From contig CAWDDB010000012.1 in NCBI GenBank assembly GCA_963800975.1, positions 186,001 to 250,000 of the forward strand: a DNA stretch of 64,000 nt. The letters run 5' to 3'. Under the pieces are notes generated by a model. That model worked only from the letters and a program-made list of their open reading frames with translations. It was not told the DNA's origin and did no database searches. This document shows, piece by piece, positions 52,259 to 59,692 of this stretch; the stretch's first letter is position 1, and every line of letters starts with the position of its first letter. The position numbers were made by a program, and so were the translations under genes. This stretch comes from JALYGY01 sp963800975. Lineage in GTDB: Bacteria > Actinomycetota > Rubrobacteria > Rubrobacterales > Rubrobacteraceae.

Positions 52259-53530
52259 CTACCCCTTTACGCGAACCGGCCAGAAACCGAAGCCGACGAT
52301 GATCGCGGGGATGACGCGCACGATGGGCAGCCGGAGCAGCAAGCGCAGGAGCAGGGGAGGGTCGAAGGGCTTATCCGTGCTCAGCGCGCGGGCGAGGACC
52401 TGCTGCTGCAGCAGGGCCTGGGTCTTCTGGATCAGGCGCGTTGGTAGCTCGCGCTTGCGCTGCACCTTCGCCAGGTACTTCTCGTCCACGTCTACGAGCC
52501 GCCGCTGGCTGTTCTTCAAGGGTCTGGAGAGCACGTTCGCCGCGACCACGGCGTCCTGGATGGCGTAGTTGATCCCGACCCCCGCGACCGGGCTCATGAC
52601 GTGGGCCGCGTCCCCGATGAGCAAGAGCCCCGGTCCGTACCACCTGGGGCACATGCTCGACTCGACCGAGAGCAGCGAAGCCTGCTGCCAGTCCCGGAGG
52701 TGCCTGACGCGGTCGGCGAACTTTGGTACTAGCTCCGCGAAGCCCCTGTGGAGCGCCTCGATGCCCTCGCGGCGCATCTCGGGATAGGTGCCCTTGGGTA
52801 TCACGTACCCTACCTGCCAGTGGTCGTCTCGGTCGAGCATCACAGCGATGTGCCCCCGACCGAAGCGGCCCTGCAAGCCTTCGGGGTCTTCTTCTTCCCG
52901 CGGCAGCTTGAACCAGAGGACGTCCATCGGGGGCGAGGTCTTGACGGGTTCGAAGCCCGCCAGGCGCCGCACCCGGCTCCCGCGACCGTCGGCGCCGACC
53001 GTGAGGGCCGCGCGCACCTCGTGCCGGCCGTCCTCCGACTCGTAACGGACGCCGCGGACCACTCCGTCCTCCTGGATCAACTCCCGAACCCGCGCCCCCA
53101 TCACCAGCCGGAAGCTCGGGTACCGCTTCGCCTCCTGGGTGATGAACTCGAGGAAGCTGGTCTGGGGCATTATCGTGATGTAGGGGTACTGCGTCTTCAG
53201 GCGGCCGAGGTCAACCGGCGTGAAAGATCCCGAGACGGTCTGCAGCGTGAAGGTGCTCAGCTCGGAGTGGCGCAGCTCAAGCAGCCTGTCGGCCAGGCCA
53301 AGCTGATCCATGATCTCCATGACGGAAGGGTGAAGCGTGTCGCCCCTGAACTCGCGGTCGAAGTCCGGGTGCGCCTCCAGCAGCGTGACGTCCACGCCCG
53401 CCCTGGCCAGCAGCAATGCCAGAACCGCCCCACCGGGACCGCCTCCGACGACGCAACAGGTGGTGCGCGTTACGTCACGGATCTCCTCCGTTGCTGTCCC
53501 CAAGATATCTTGCTCTGCCTGGATGGCCAT
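52259..53530 (-). CDS. FAD-dependent aromatic-type monooxygenase
   Basis: 423 aa group A flavin monooxygenase (PHBH fold). FAD Rossmann motif CCVVGGGPGGAVLALLLARAG near residues 26-46, the TVGADGRGSRVR (D-G motif) segment around 180 and GPGLLLIGDAAHVMSP (GD motif) around 295 are all intact. ATG at 53530 follows ggaggt. No membrane part apart from a hydrophobic C-terminal 25 residues. The TetR gene is 40 bp upstream. Enzymes of this class include rifamycin and tetracycline monooxygenases; the Rph-like partner makes an aromatic antibiotic substrate a reasonable guess. Confidence 0.85.
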   Translation of the reverse strand: MAIQAEQDILGTATEEIRDVTRTTCCVVGGGPGGAVLALLLARAGVDVTLLEAHPDFDREFRGDTLHPSVMEIMDQLGLADRLLELRHSELSTFTLQTVSGSFTPVDLGRLKTQYPYITIMPQTSFLEFITQEAKRYPSFRLVMGARVRELIQEDGVVRGVRYESEDGRHEVRAALTVGADGRGSRVRRLAGFEPVKTSPPMDVLWFKLPREEEDPEGLQGRFGRGHIAVMLDRDDHWQVGYVIPKGTYPEMRREGIEALHRGFAELVPKFADRVRHLRDWQQASLLSVESSMCPRWYGPGLLLIGDAAHVMSPVAGVGINYAIQDAVVAANVLSRPLKNSQRRLVDVDEKYLAKVQRKRELPTRLIQKTQALLQQQVLARALSTDKPFDPPLLLRLLLRLPIVRVIPAIIVGFGFWPVRVKG

Positions 53531-53570
53531 GGTGGACCTCCTTCTCGGTGGATGCCAGGCGATCGCATCT

Positions 53571-54176
53571 TCAGCTCTCCGGCTCGAGCCCCTTTAGGAA
53601 TAGGGCGACCACGTTCTCTATGTGCTCTTCGTCCGTCAGGCCGTCCTCCCTTATGACGGTAAAGAGCACCTTGCCCCCGGCCTGAGGTATGAGCATCCCC
53701 AGGAAAGCCCGAGCACTGGACCGGACGTCGTGCGGACGGAGCCTGCCGAGCTCGACCTGGCGTGCCATGTAACTTTTCAGGAAGCCCAGCACCCTCTTGA
53801 TTACCGCGCTGCCGAATATTTCCGCGATCTCGGGCCGCCTCATGGCCTCCCCGATCATCAGCCGGACCATCCCCTGGGCGGCAGGGTTGTCGAAGGTCGA
53901 GAGATACCCCCTCGCGATGGAAGGGAGCACCAACTCCGGTGGCTCATCCACGAGGTCGGCCGGGTCACGCACCGTGCGCAAAACGGGGATCTTGGATCCC
54001 AACACCTCCCGAAAAAGCGTCTCCTTGTCCGGGAAGTACCAGTAGATCAGAGCCGGCGACTGTAACCCCGCCGCCCGCGCGATGCTCTTGATCGTCGCCC
54101 CCTGGAATCCCTTCTCCGAGAACTCCTCGAAGGCCGCTTGGAGGATCTGGCCCCGCCGATCCAACTCCTCCGCCAC
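53571..54176 (-). CDS. TetR family regulator
   Basis: 201 aa. The helix-turn-helix lies in GATIKSIARAAGLQSPALIYWYFPDKETLF, with the typical Y-x-Y-F-x-x-K-E ending. The C-terminal ligand domain contains VRLMIGEAMRRPEIAEIF. It is first gene of the operon with the FAD monooxygenase, DUF1772 protein and Rph-like enzyme, and two palindromic sites lie between its ATG (ggagggatc upstream) and its promoter, so it probably represses the whole unit until a toxic ligand binds. Confidence 0.9.
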   Translation of the reverse strand: MAEELDRRGQILQAAFEEFSEKGFQGATIKSIARAAGLQSPALIYWYFPDKETLFREVLGSKIPVLRTVRDPADLVDEPPELVLPSIARGYLSTFDNPAAQGMVRLMIGEAMRRPEIAEIFGSAVIKRVLGFLKSYMARQVELGRLRPHDVRSSARAFLGMLIPQAGGKVLFTVIREDGLTDEEHIENVVALFLKGLEPES

Positions 54177-54190
54177 GATCCCTCCTTCTT

Positions 54191-54240
54191 GATTAAACGT
54201 TCAATGATCGCAGCTTATCCTTGATTGAACGTTCTGTCAA
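54191..54240 (-). promoter_or_regulatory. Promoter with two palindromic operators for the TetR operon
   Basis: Two palindromes share an aacgtt core at 54196-54201 and 54228-54233 (32 bp apart). The outer one is ttgattgaacgttctgtcaa at 54221-54240; the inner is attaaacgttcaat. On the minus strand a consensus ttgaca (54240-54235), 17 bases and taagct (54217-54212) form the promoter. One operator covers the -35, the other the start of transcription. Confidence 0.7.
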
Positions 54241-54298
54241 GTACGGCCAAGTGGTGGCATGTATGATGCTGTGTTCGTCGGCATCTGGGGGTGGTGGG

Positions 54299-56257
54299 AT
54301 GCGGGGAGGTCTGGTCAGCGTCGTATCGCCGGGGGCTTACTGCGTCTCGGACGAGGTTGGGGACTTCGACGGATCCTCGGGGCGGGGGTTGTTCTACCGG
54401 GACATGCGCCACCTATCGGGGTATCGGTTGAAGATCGGGGGCTCGCGGCCGATCCCGCTGGCCTCCTGGGTGCGGGGCACGGAGGCCGAGTTCGCGGTCG
54501 CGGCTGGGGTGGTGCCCGAGGGCGTGGACGTGGTAAGGCGGCGCTTTCTCGGGGACGGGATGGAGGAGGAGCTCCTGCTGTCCAACGAGTCCTCGGTGAC
54601 GGTCGAGGTCGGGGTCGAACTCGAGTGCGCCGCGGACTTCAGGGACATTCTGGAGCTGCGTGGCTTCGGCGAGGCGGCGGAGCGAGGCGAGGTCTCGGGG
54701 GTGGCGCAGCACGGGGCGTTACGATTCGCCTACCGGCGGGACGGCTTCGAGCGTGGGACCGTGGTGCGGGTAGGGGGGGAGGGGATCTCGACCCTCGCAC
54801 GGCCGGGGCTTCTCTCGTTCGCCGTCCACCTGGAGCCGGAGGAGACGCGCGGCGTGCGCATAACGGTCGAGCTCGAGGAGGGCGACCGGAAGGTCAGGCT
54901 CCCGAGGACCGCGCCGCTCTACGCGGAGACGCCGAAGCTGGAAACGGATTGGGAGGGTCTGAGGCTTGGCTGGGAGCGGAGCGTGGAGGACCTCGAGTCC
55001 CTCACGTTCGATGCGGGGGAAGGGTTGCTCGTGCCGGCGGCGGGAGCGCCGTGGTTTATGGCGCTATTCGGGCGCGACTCGCTCATCACCGGGTACCAGA
55101 GCATGATCCTCGGTCCCAAGCCGGCCAGGAACGCGCTCAAGGCGCTAGCCCGCTACCAGGCCACCGGGAGGGACGACTTCAGGGACGCCGAGCCGGGGAA
55201 GATACCGCACGAGCTCAGGCGTGGGGAGCTCGCGTACTTTGGGGAGATACCGGAGACCCCCTACTACGGCACCGCCGACGCGACCCCGCTCTTTCTGGTC
55301 TTGCTGCACGAGGTCTGGCGCTGGACCGCCGACGAGGGGTTCGTGCGCGAGCTCGAAGAGGCCGCGCGGCGCGCCCTGGATTGGATCCTGCACCACGCCG
55401 ACCGGACGGGTGGGTACGTGGCTTACGACGCCAGATCCACGGCCGGGCTGGTCAACCAGGGGTGGAAGGATTCCGAGGACGCCGTGCTTTTCCGGGACGG
55501 GAGCCGCGCCGCCCCGCCCATAGCCTTGTGCGAGGTGCAGGGTTACGTCTATGACGCCTTCGTGAGGACCGCGGAGCTCGCCGAGAAGGTCTGGGGAGAC
55601 CTTGGTCTCGCCAGGAGGCTGGAGTCGGAGGCCGCCGGTCTCAGGGAGCGTTTCGAGGCGGACTTCTGGATGGAAGCCCGCGGCTACTACGCACTCGCCC
55701 TGGACGGCTCCGGGAGAAAGGTGGACTCCGTGACCTCCAACGCCGGGCACCTGCTCTGGAGCGGCATCGTGAGCCGGGAGAGGGCGCGGCTCATCGCGAA
55801 GACGTTGATGGATGGGGGGCTTTTCGGCGGCTGGGGGATCAGGACCATGGCCGATGGGGAGGGAGGATACGACCCCGAGTCCTACCACGACGGCTCCGTG
55901 TGGCCCCACGACAACTCGCTCATCGTGCAGGGCCTCCGGCGCTACGGCTTCAGGGAGGAGGTGAACCACGTGGGCGCGGCGCTGGTCGACGCAGCCCGGC
56001 ACTTCGACTACCGGCTCCCCGAGGTCTTCGCCGGCTTCCAGCGCGAAGAGGAGGGCGGTCCGGTCGAGTATCCCCTGTCGTGCAGCCCGCAGGCGTGGGC
56101 GGCTGGGACCGTTCCGCTCCTGGTGCGCGCCATCCTCGGCGTAGAGCCCGATCCCGAGCGCCAGACGCTGCTGAGCGACCCGGCCTTGCCCGAAGGCGTC
56201 GAGGACACGCGGCTCGCAGGCGTGCCGGCCTTCGGGGAGCGCCACGACGTAGGTTAG
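54299..56257 (+). CDS. Amylo-alpha-1,6-glucosidase/glycogen debranching family protein
   Basis: 652 aa from an ATG at 54299; the frame is open from 54221 but that part overlaps the divergent promoter. The N-terminal domain (GDE_N_bis) has GLFYRDMRHLSGYRLKI and ELECAADFRDILELRG. The C-terminal (alpha/alpha)6 barrel has APWFMALFGRDSLITGYQSM, with the candidate catalytic Asp, GTADATPLFLVLLHEVWRW, NQGWKDSEDAV and WPHDNSLIVQGLRRYGF. Cytoplasmic. Likely acts on glycogen or related alpha-glucans, or on glucosyl compatible solutes; exact substrate is open. Confidence 0.9.
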   Translation: MRGGLVSVVSPGAYCVSDEVGDFDGSSGRGLFYRDMRHLSGYRLKIGGSRPIPLASWVRGTEAEFAVAAGVVPEGVDVVRRRFLGDGMEEELLLSNESSVTVEVGVELECAADFRDILELRGFGEAAERGEVSGVAQHGALRFAYRRDGFERGTVVRVGGEGISTLARPGLLSFAVHLEPEETRGVRITVELEEGDRKVRLPRTAPLYAETPKLETDWEGLRLGWERSVEDLESLTFDAGEGLLVPAAGAPWFMALFGRDSLITGYQSMILGPKPARNALKALARYQATGRDDFRDAEPGKIPHELRRGELAYFGEIPETPYYGTADATPLFLVLLHEVWRWTADEGFVRELEEAARRALDWILHHADRTGGYVAYDARSTAGLVNQGWKDSEDAVLFRDGSRAAPPIALCEVQGYVYDAFVRTAELAEKVWGDLGLARRLESEAAGLRERFEADFWMEARGYYALALDGSGRKVDSVTSNAGHLLWSGIVSRERARLIAKTLMDGGLFGGWGIRTMADGEGGYDPESYHDGSVWPHDNSLIVQGLRRYGFREEVNHVGAALVDAARHFDYRLPEVFAGFQREEEGGPVEYPLSCSPQAWAAGTVPLLVRAILGVEPDPERQTLLSDPALPEGVEDTRLAGVPAFGERHDVG

Positions 56258-56269
56258 GCTGGCCCGGCA

Positions 56270-56416
56270 ATGTCCGACTCGTACCAATTCCAGTTCCCCA
56301 AGCTGTTCAAGCAGTGGAGACGCCACGACCTCGCCTTTCACGATGGTGAGGCCATCCGGTCCGGGTTCTACGAGGGTCTCCGGCGGGAAGATCGGAACAG
56401 GCATCCGCTGGCGTAG
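56270..56416 (+). CDS. Possible small protein of 48 aa
   Basis: ATG at 56270, 12 bp after the debranching enzyme stop. The product begins MSDSYQFQFPKLFKQWRR, continues HDLAFHDGEAIRSGFYEGLR and ends RHPLA. Balanced composition and mixed charge look like a real polypeptide, perhaps a short helical cap or the end of a longer lost gene. No ribosome site is evident; it would depend on coupling to the upstream gene. Not recognised. Confidence 0.35.
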   Translation: MSDSYQFQFPKLFKQWRRHDLAFHDGEAIRSGFYEGLRREDRNRHPLA

Positions 56417-56451
56417 ACCACGTCGCCGCGCCGCGCGGGCTTGCGGCAGGT

Positions 56452-56700
56452 CTACAGCGCGAAGTCGGCCTCCCAGAGGAAGGTTCGCACCATGGCTTGC
56501 CTCAAGGCCGGCGGATAATCGTCGACCAGCTTCTTCAGGGCCGCCAGCTCGCCGTTCGCGTCGGCCAGGGTCCGGCCGTGGTGCACCTGCGGCTCAAGCG
56601 TGAGCACCGACGCACGCACGGAGAAGGTTCCCGGGGATGCAGCCTGGCCGACCACGCGCCTTCCCTGGCCGGGCAGCCAAAGCTCGACAACAGGAGGCAC
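56452..56700 (-). CDS. Doubtful small hypothetical protein
   Basis: 82 aa from a GTG at 56700. The C-terminal part (LADANGELAALKKLVDDYPP, ALRQAMVRTFLWEADFAL) looks helical and coding-like, the N-terminal part less so, and no ribosome site is visible. Included because the region is otherwise empty; could be a chance frame in GC-rich DNA. Confidence 0.25.
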   Translation of the reverse strand: MPPVVELWLPGQGRRVVGQAASPGTFSVRASVLTLEPQVHHGRTLADANGELAALKKLVDDYPPALRQAMVRTFLWEADFAL

Positions 56701-56721
56701 TGGCTGCGGTAGTATCCGCGC

Positions 56722-56913
56722 ATGGAAAACCGGGACCTCTTGCTCCTCGAGAGCGCCATAAACGCCATAGAAGAGGCCGCCTCGGCCGTGGCACGGGAGG
56801 TCGAGCGCGATCGTCTCGGCGAGTCAACCCTCGCTCGCCTGTCGACCGTAGAAGCCGAGCTCAACCGGAGCCGGCTCGCGCTGGAGAAGATAATCCGCGA
56901 GGAGACCGGCTAG
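56722..56913 (+). CDS. Small helical (coiled-coil-like) protein
   Basis: 63 aa, ATG at 56722. Almost entirely helical with heptad-like Leu/Ala/Ile spacing (LLLLESAINAIEEAASAVAR and VEAELNRSRLALEKIIREE). Soluble, acidic. No family recognised. The composition strongly resembles a true small protein rather than a chance frame. Confidence 0.5.
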   Translation: MENRDLLLLESAINAIEEAASAVAREVERDRLGESTLARLSTVEAELNRSRLALEKIIREETG

Positions 56914-56946
56914 ACGCTCCGGCGACAGCCGGAGCTAGCACGCTTG

Positions 56947-58095
56947 CTAACTCACGCACCTTCCGGTGCTGACGGGCTCGGTACGTCCCGCGGCCGCCAC
57001 GAGGCGGCGTTCGACCAGTCGGGACGGGATGCCGTAGCCGGAGTCGTTGGATCCGGCGTGGCTGGCGAATACGGTGGCCACGACCTCGCCGTCGCCGTTG
57101 ACTACGGGGCCGCCCGAGTTGCCGCGCCGCACGTAGACGCGGAAGCTGGTAACGGTGCGCTCGACCGGGCCCCGGTTGTAGGCGTCGCTGGCGATCACGC
57201 GCCTCGTCGAGCCGGTACGGGCGGGCTGAACGTCGAGCGGGCCGTTCTCGGGGAAGCCTAGCACCGCGGTGGCCTCGCCCACCCTCGACACGGCGAGCGG
57301 GAGCGGCTCTAGCCCCAGACCTGTCACTCGCAGGATGGCGATGTCGTTCTTGTCGTCCAGGTGGACCACGTCGGCCCCGTAGGTGGCCCCGGCTCCCCCG
57401 GGCTGCACCCTGGTGCTGGTCGCGCCCGCGACGACGTGGGCGTTGGTGACGACAAGGTCGGGGGCGGCAACCCACCCCGACCCCTCGACGCCGTACCCGC
57501 AGGCCGTGCTGCTCACGCGCACCGTCCTGGGGCCCGCCGCGACGACCTCGGGATCGCGCGCGAGGCGCGAATCGGGAACGCGCACGTCGGCTTCGGGGCC
57601 CCGGATCTGGGGCAGGGGGTTAAGCTCGGAGACCGCCCTCGTGAGCAGCTCGGAGGGCATCCGCTCGTTGAGGAGCCCCAGGATCCTGGACTCCTTGACG
57701 GCCGGGTGCACGCTTGCCAGCGGCGGGGATTGCAGCGCAAAGACCCCGATAGCCCACACCAGCACGAGCGAGAGCCCGAGCCCGAGCGCGGCGCCCCCGA
57801 AGCCATCGAGCGCGTCCGAGGCCGGGCTCGAGAGGCGGTTCCTTATGGTGCCTCCCAGGGCGCGCGCCATTACCTCCCCGAGCACCGCGAAGGCGAGGAT
57901 GCTGGCCAGCGTGATCCCCGCGCCGAACAGCGGGTTCTCGCCATCCGCCAGCAGATACGGCGCCACCCGCGAACCCAGAGAAGCGCCCAGGACCACCCCG
58001 ACCAGCGCGAAGACGCCGGCGAGGAGCCCTGTGCGCGCGCCGCGAATCACGACGAGCAGCACGAAGATCGCTATGAGGAGGTCGAGGCCTGTCAT
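56947..58095 (-). CDS. marP: MarP-like membrane serine protease (CvpA plus trypsin-like domain)
   Basis: 382 aa. Four membrane helices in residues 1-125 form a CvpA-like domain (LIAIFVLLVVIRGARTGLLA). The extracytoplasmic trypsin-fold domain has His220 (VVTNAHVV), Asp251 (DKNDIAIL) and Ser327 (RRGNSGGP). Cys199 and Cys380 sit where the redox-sensitive disulfide of mycobacterial MarP connects the ends of the domain. In Mycobacterium this protease supports acid and oxidative stress survival by acting on cell-wall enzymes. Divergent from rlmN with 75 bp between start codons. Confidence 0.9.
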   Translation of the reverse strand: MTGLDLLIAIFVLLVVIRGARTGLLAGVFALVGVVLGASLGSRVAPYLLADGENPLFGAGITLASILAFAVLGEVMARALGGTIRNRLSSPASDALDGFGGAALGLGLSLVLVWAIGVFALQSPPLASVHPAVKESRILGLLNERMPSELLTRAVSELNPLPQIRGPEADVRVPDSRLARDPEVVAAGPRTVRVSSTACGYGVEGSGWVAAPDLVVTNAHVVAGATSTRVQPGGAGATYGADVVHLDDKNDIAILRVTGLGLEPLPLAVSRVGEATAVLGFPENGPLDVQPARTGSTRRVIASDAYNRGPVERTVTSFRVYVRRGNSGGPVVNGDGEVVATVFASHAGSNDSGYGIPSRLVERRLVAAAGRTEPVSTGRCVS

Positions 58096-58155
58096 CCGCC
58101 AGATTCTACCGCCGGAATCCAGTCGAGCGCGGGCGACGACCTCGCGAGCCGCCTA

Positions 58156-58161
58156 TATAAT
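58156..58161 (+). promoter_or_regulatory. -10 box of rlmN; likely leaderless transcript
   Basis: A perfect tataat at 58156-58161 ends nine bases before the ATG at 58171, so transcription would begin at or within a base or two of the start codon. No Shine-Dalgarno is present and no good -35 is seen. Confidence 0.6.
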
Positions 58162-58170
58162 CTCATTGCG

Positions 58171-59208
58171 ATGAGAGCGGCGAGCTACATGCCCGACGTA
58201 AAGCAGGTCATCGAGGATCGCGGCGAACCCGCCTACCGCCTCGATCAGGCCTACCTCGCCCTCACCCGTTCGTTCGTGCGGGACTGGGAGGAGGCGACTA
58301 GCTTGCCCAAGGGGTTGCGGGCTGCGCTCGCGGAAGGGGCGCCCGCGGCGGCGCTCGAGCTGCGGCAGGTCTCGCGGGCCTCCGACGGGACCAGGAAGTA
58401 CCTCTTCCACACGCGAGAGGGCCACGCCATAGAGACGGTCATGATCCCGGAGAAGGGGCGGCGCACGGTCTGCATCTCGACCCAGGTCGGCTGCCCCATG
58501 GCTTGCAAGTTCTGCGCGACGGGGCTACTCGGCATCAAGCGCAACCTGAAGGCGCGCGAGATCGCCGAGCAGGTCTTCGTCGTCGCCCGCGACGTGGCCC
58601 CCGAGCGGGTCTCCAACGTCGTCGTGATGGGCATGGGGGAGCCCTTCTTGAACTACGAGAAGACGCTCCTGGCCCTCAAGGTGCTCAACGACCCCGACGG
58701 TTTCGCCCTGGCGGCACGGCACATCGCGGCCTCGACCAGCGGGCTGGTAGACAAGATCCGGCGCTTCGCCGACGAGCCCGAGCAGTTCCACCTCGCGATC
58801 TCGCTGCACACCCCCTTCCAGGACGAGCGCGAGGAGATCATGCCGGTCGCGGCAAGGCACCCGGTCGGCGAGCTGATGGACGCTGCCGGCTACTACGTCG
58901 AGAAGACGCGCCGCAAGCTCTTTTTCGAGTACACGCTGCTCGCCGGCGTGAACGACCAGCCGCGCCACGTCGAGGCGCTCGGGGGGCTGTTGGATCACCC
59001 CCTCTACCACCTCAATCTCCTGCGGTTCAACTGGACCGACACGGGTTTCGCCGCCACCTCGAAGCGCGACGCCAGGGCCTTCCTGCGCCACGCCAGGGAC
59101 GTCGGGCTCTCCGCGACGCTGCGGCCGAGCCGCGGCGAGGACATAGACGCCGCCTGCGGCCAGCTCGCCGCCAAGGACCTGCGTCCTGTCGTCCCGCTCT
59201 CTTCCTAG
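58171..59208 (+). CDS. rlmN: 23S rRNA (adenine-C2)-methyltransferase RlmN
   Basis: 345-aa radical SAM enzyme methylating C2 of A2503 in 23S rRNA (and A37 in some tRNAs). The cluster motif is CPMACKFCATG with Cys108, 112 and 115; the methyl-carrier Cys is Cys329 in IDAACGQLA. Other family segments are VCISTQVGC, NVVVMGMGEPFLNYE and EYTLLAGVND. The ATG at 58171 is nine bases from a tataat, so probably leaderless. Followed at 4 bp by a pair of PH-like membrane proteins, which may be cotranscribed. Confidence 0.95.
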   Translation: MRAASYMPDVKQVIEDRGEPAYRLDQAYLALTRSFVRDWEEATSLPKGLRAALAEGAPAAALELRQVSRASDGTRKYLFHTREGHAIETVMIPEKGRRTVCISTQVGCPMACKFCATGLLGIKRNLKAREIAEQVFVVARDVAPERVSNVVVMGMGEPFLNYEKTLLALKVLNDPDGFALAARHIAASTSGLVDKIRRFADEPEQFHLAISLHTPFQDEREEIMPVAARHPVGELMDAAGYYVEKTRRKLFFEYTLLAGVNDQPRHVEALGGLLDHPLYHLNLLRFNWTDTGFAATSKRDARAFLRHARDVGLSATLRPSRGEDIDAACGQLAAKDLRPVVPLSS

Positions 59209-59212
59209 TACC

Positions 59213-59692
59213 TTGAAGGCCGAACCCTCGGAGAGGCTCGACCCGCGAGCCAGGACCCTCTGGCGCATTACGGGCGCCCTCGGCGCGCTCCCGCTCCTCG
59301 CCGGCGGCGCGATCGCGAGCTGGGTCTTGCTGCGCGTCGCGGAGCGGTCCATGCTGCTTGCCATCCTGCCTCTGGTTGGCGCAGCGGTTCTGGTCGTCCT
59401 GCTCGCGAGCGTGGTGCCGGACCTCAGGTGGCGGCGGTGGCGCTACGAGATTCGGGACGACGAGGTTGACCTGCAGCGCGGGATCCTCTGGGTCAGCCGC
59501 ACGCTCGTGCCGCTCGCGCGGGTCCAGCACGTGGACACCCAGAGCGGCCCGCTGCAGCGCCGGTTCGACCTGGCAACGGTGGTCTTCTTTACCGCCGCGG
59601 GGCCGAACCGGATACCGGAGCTTTCCACGTCCGTGGCCGCGGAGGCGCGAGACCGGATCGCCGAGCTAGCCAAGGAGCAAGATGAGGTCTGA
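59213..59692 (+). CDS. Bacterial PH domain membrane protein (YdbS-like)
   Basis: 159 aa. TTG at 59213 lies 4 bp after rlmN. Two membrane helices at about residues 17-42 and 47-68, then a bPH2 domain: RWRYEIRDDEVDLQRGILWVSRTLVPLARVQHVDTQ and the DLATVVFFTAAGP strand. The 3' end overlaps the next PH gene by 11 bp, as ydbS-ydbT pairs do. Role in envelope stress or fatty acid/bacteriocin resistance is known for some relatives but not assigned here. Confidence 0.88.
   Translation: MKAEPSERLDPRARTLWRITGALGALPLLAGGAIASWVLLRVAERSMLLAILPLVGAAVLVVLLASVVPDLRWRRWRYEIRDDEVDLQRGILWVSRTLVPLARVQHVDTQSGPLQRRFDLATVVFFTAAGPNRIPELSTSVAAEARDRIAELAKEQDEV

Noticed and set aside
55145..56404. 419-codon minus-strand frame opposite the debranching enzyme
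   Set aside because: No recognizable motif; antisense to a clear gene, though its first 50 codons lie in free DNA.
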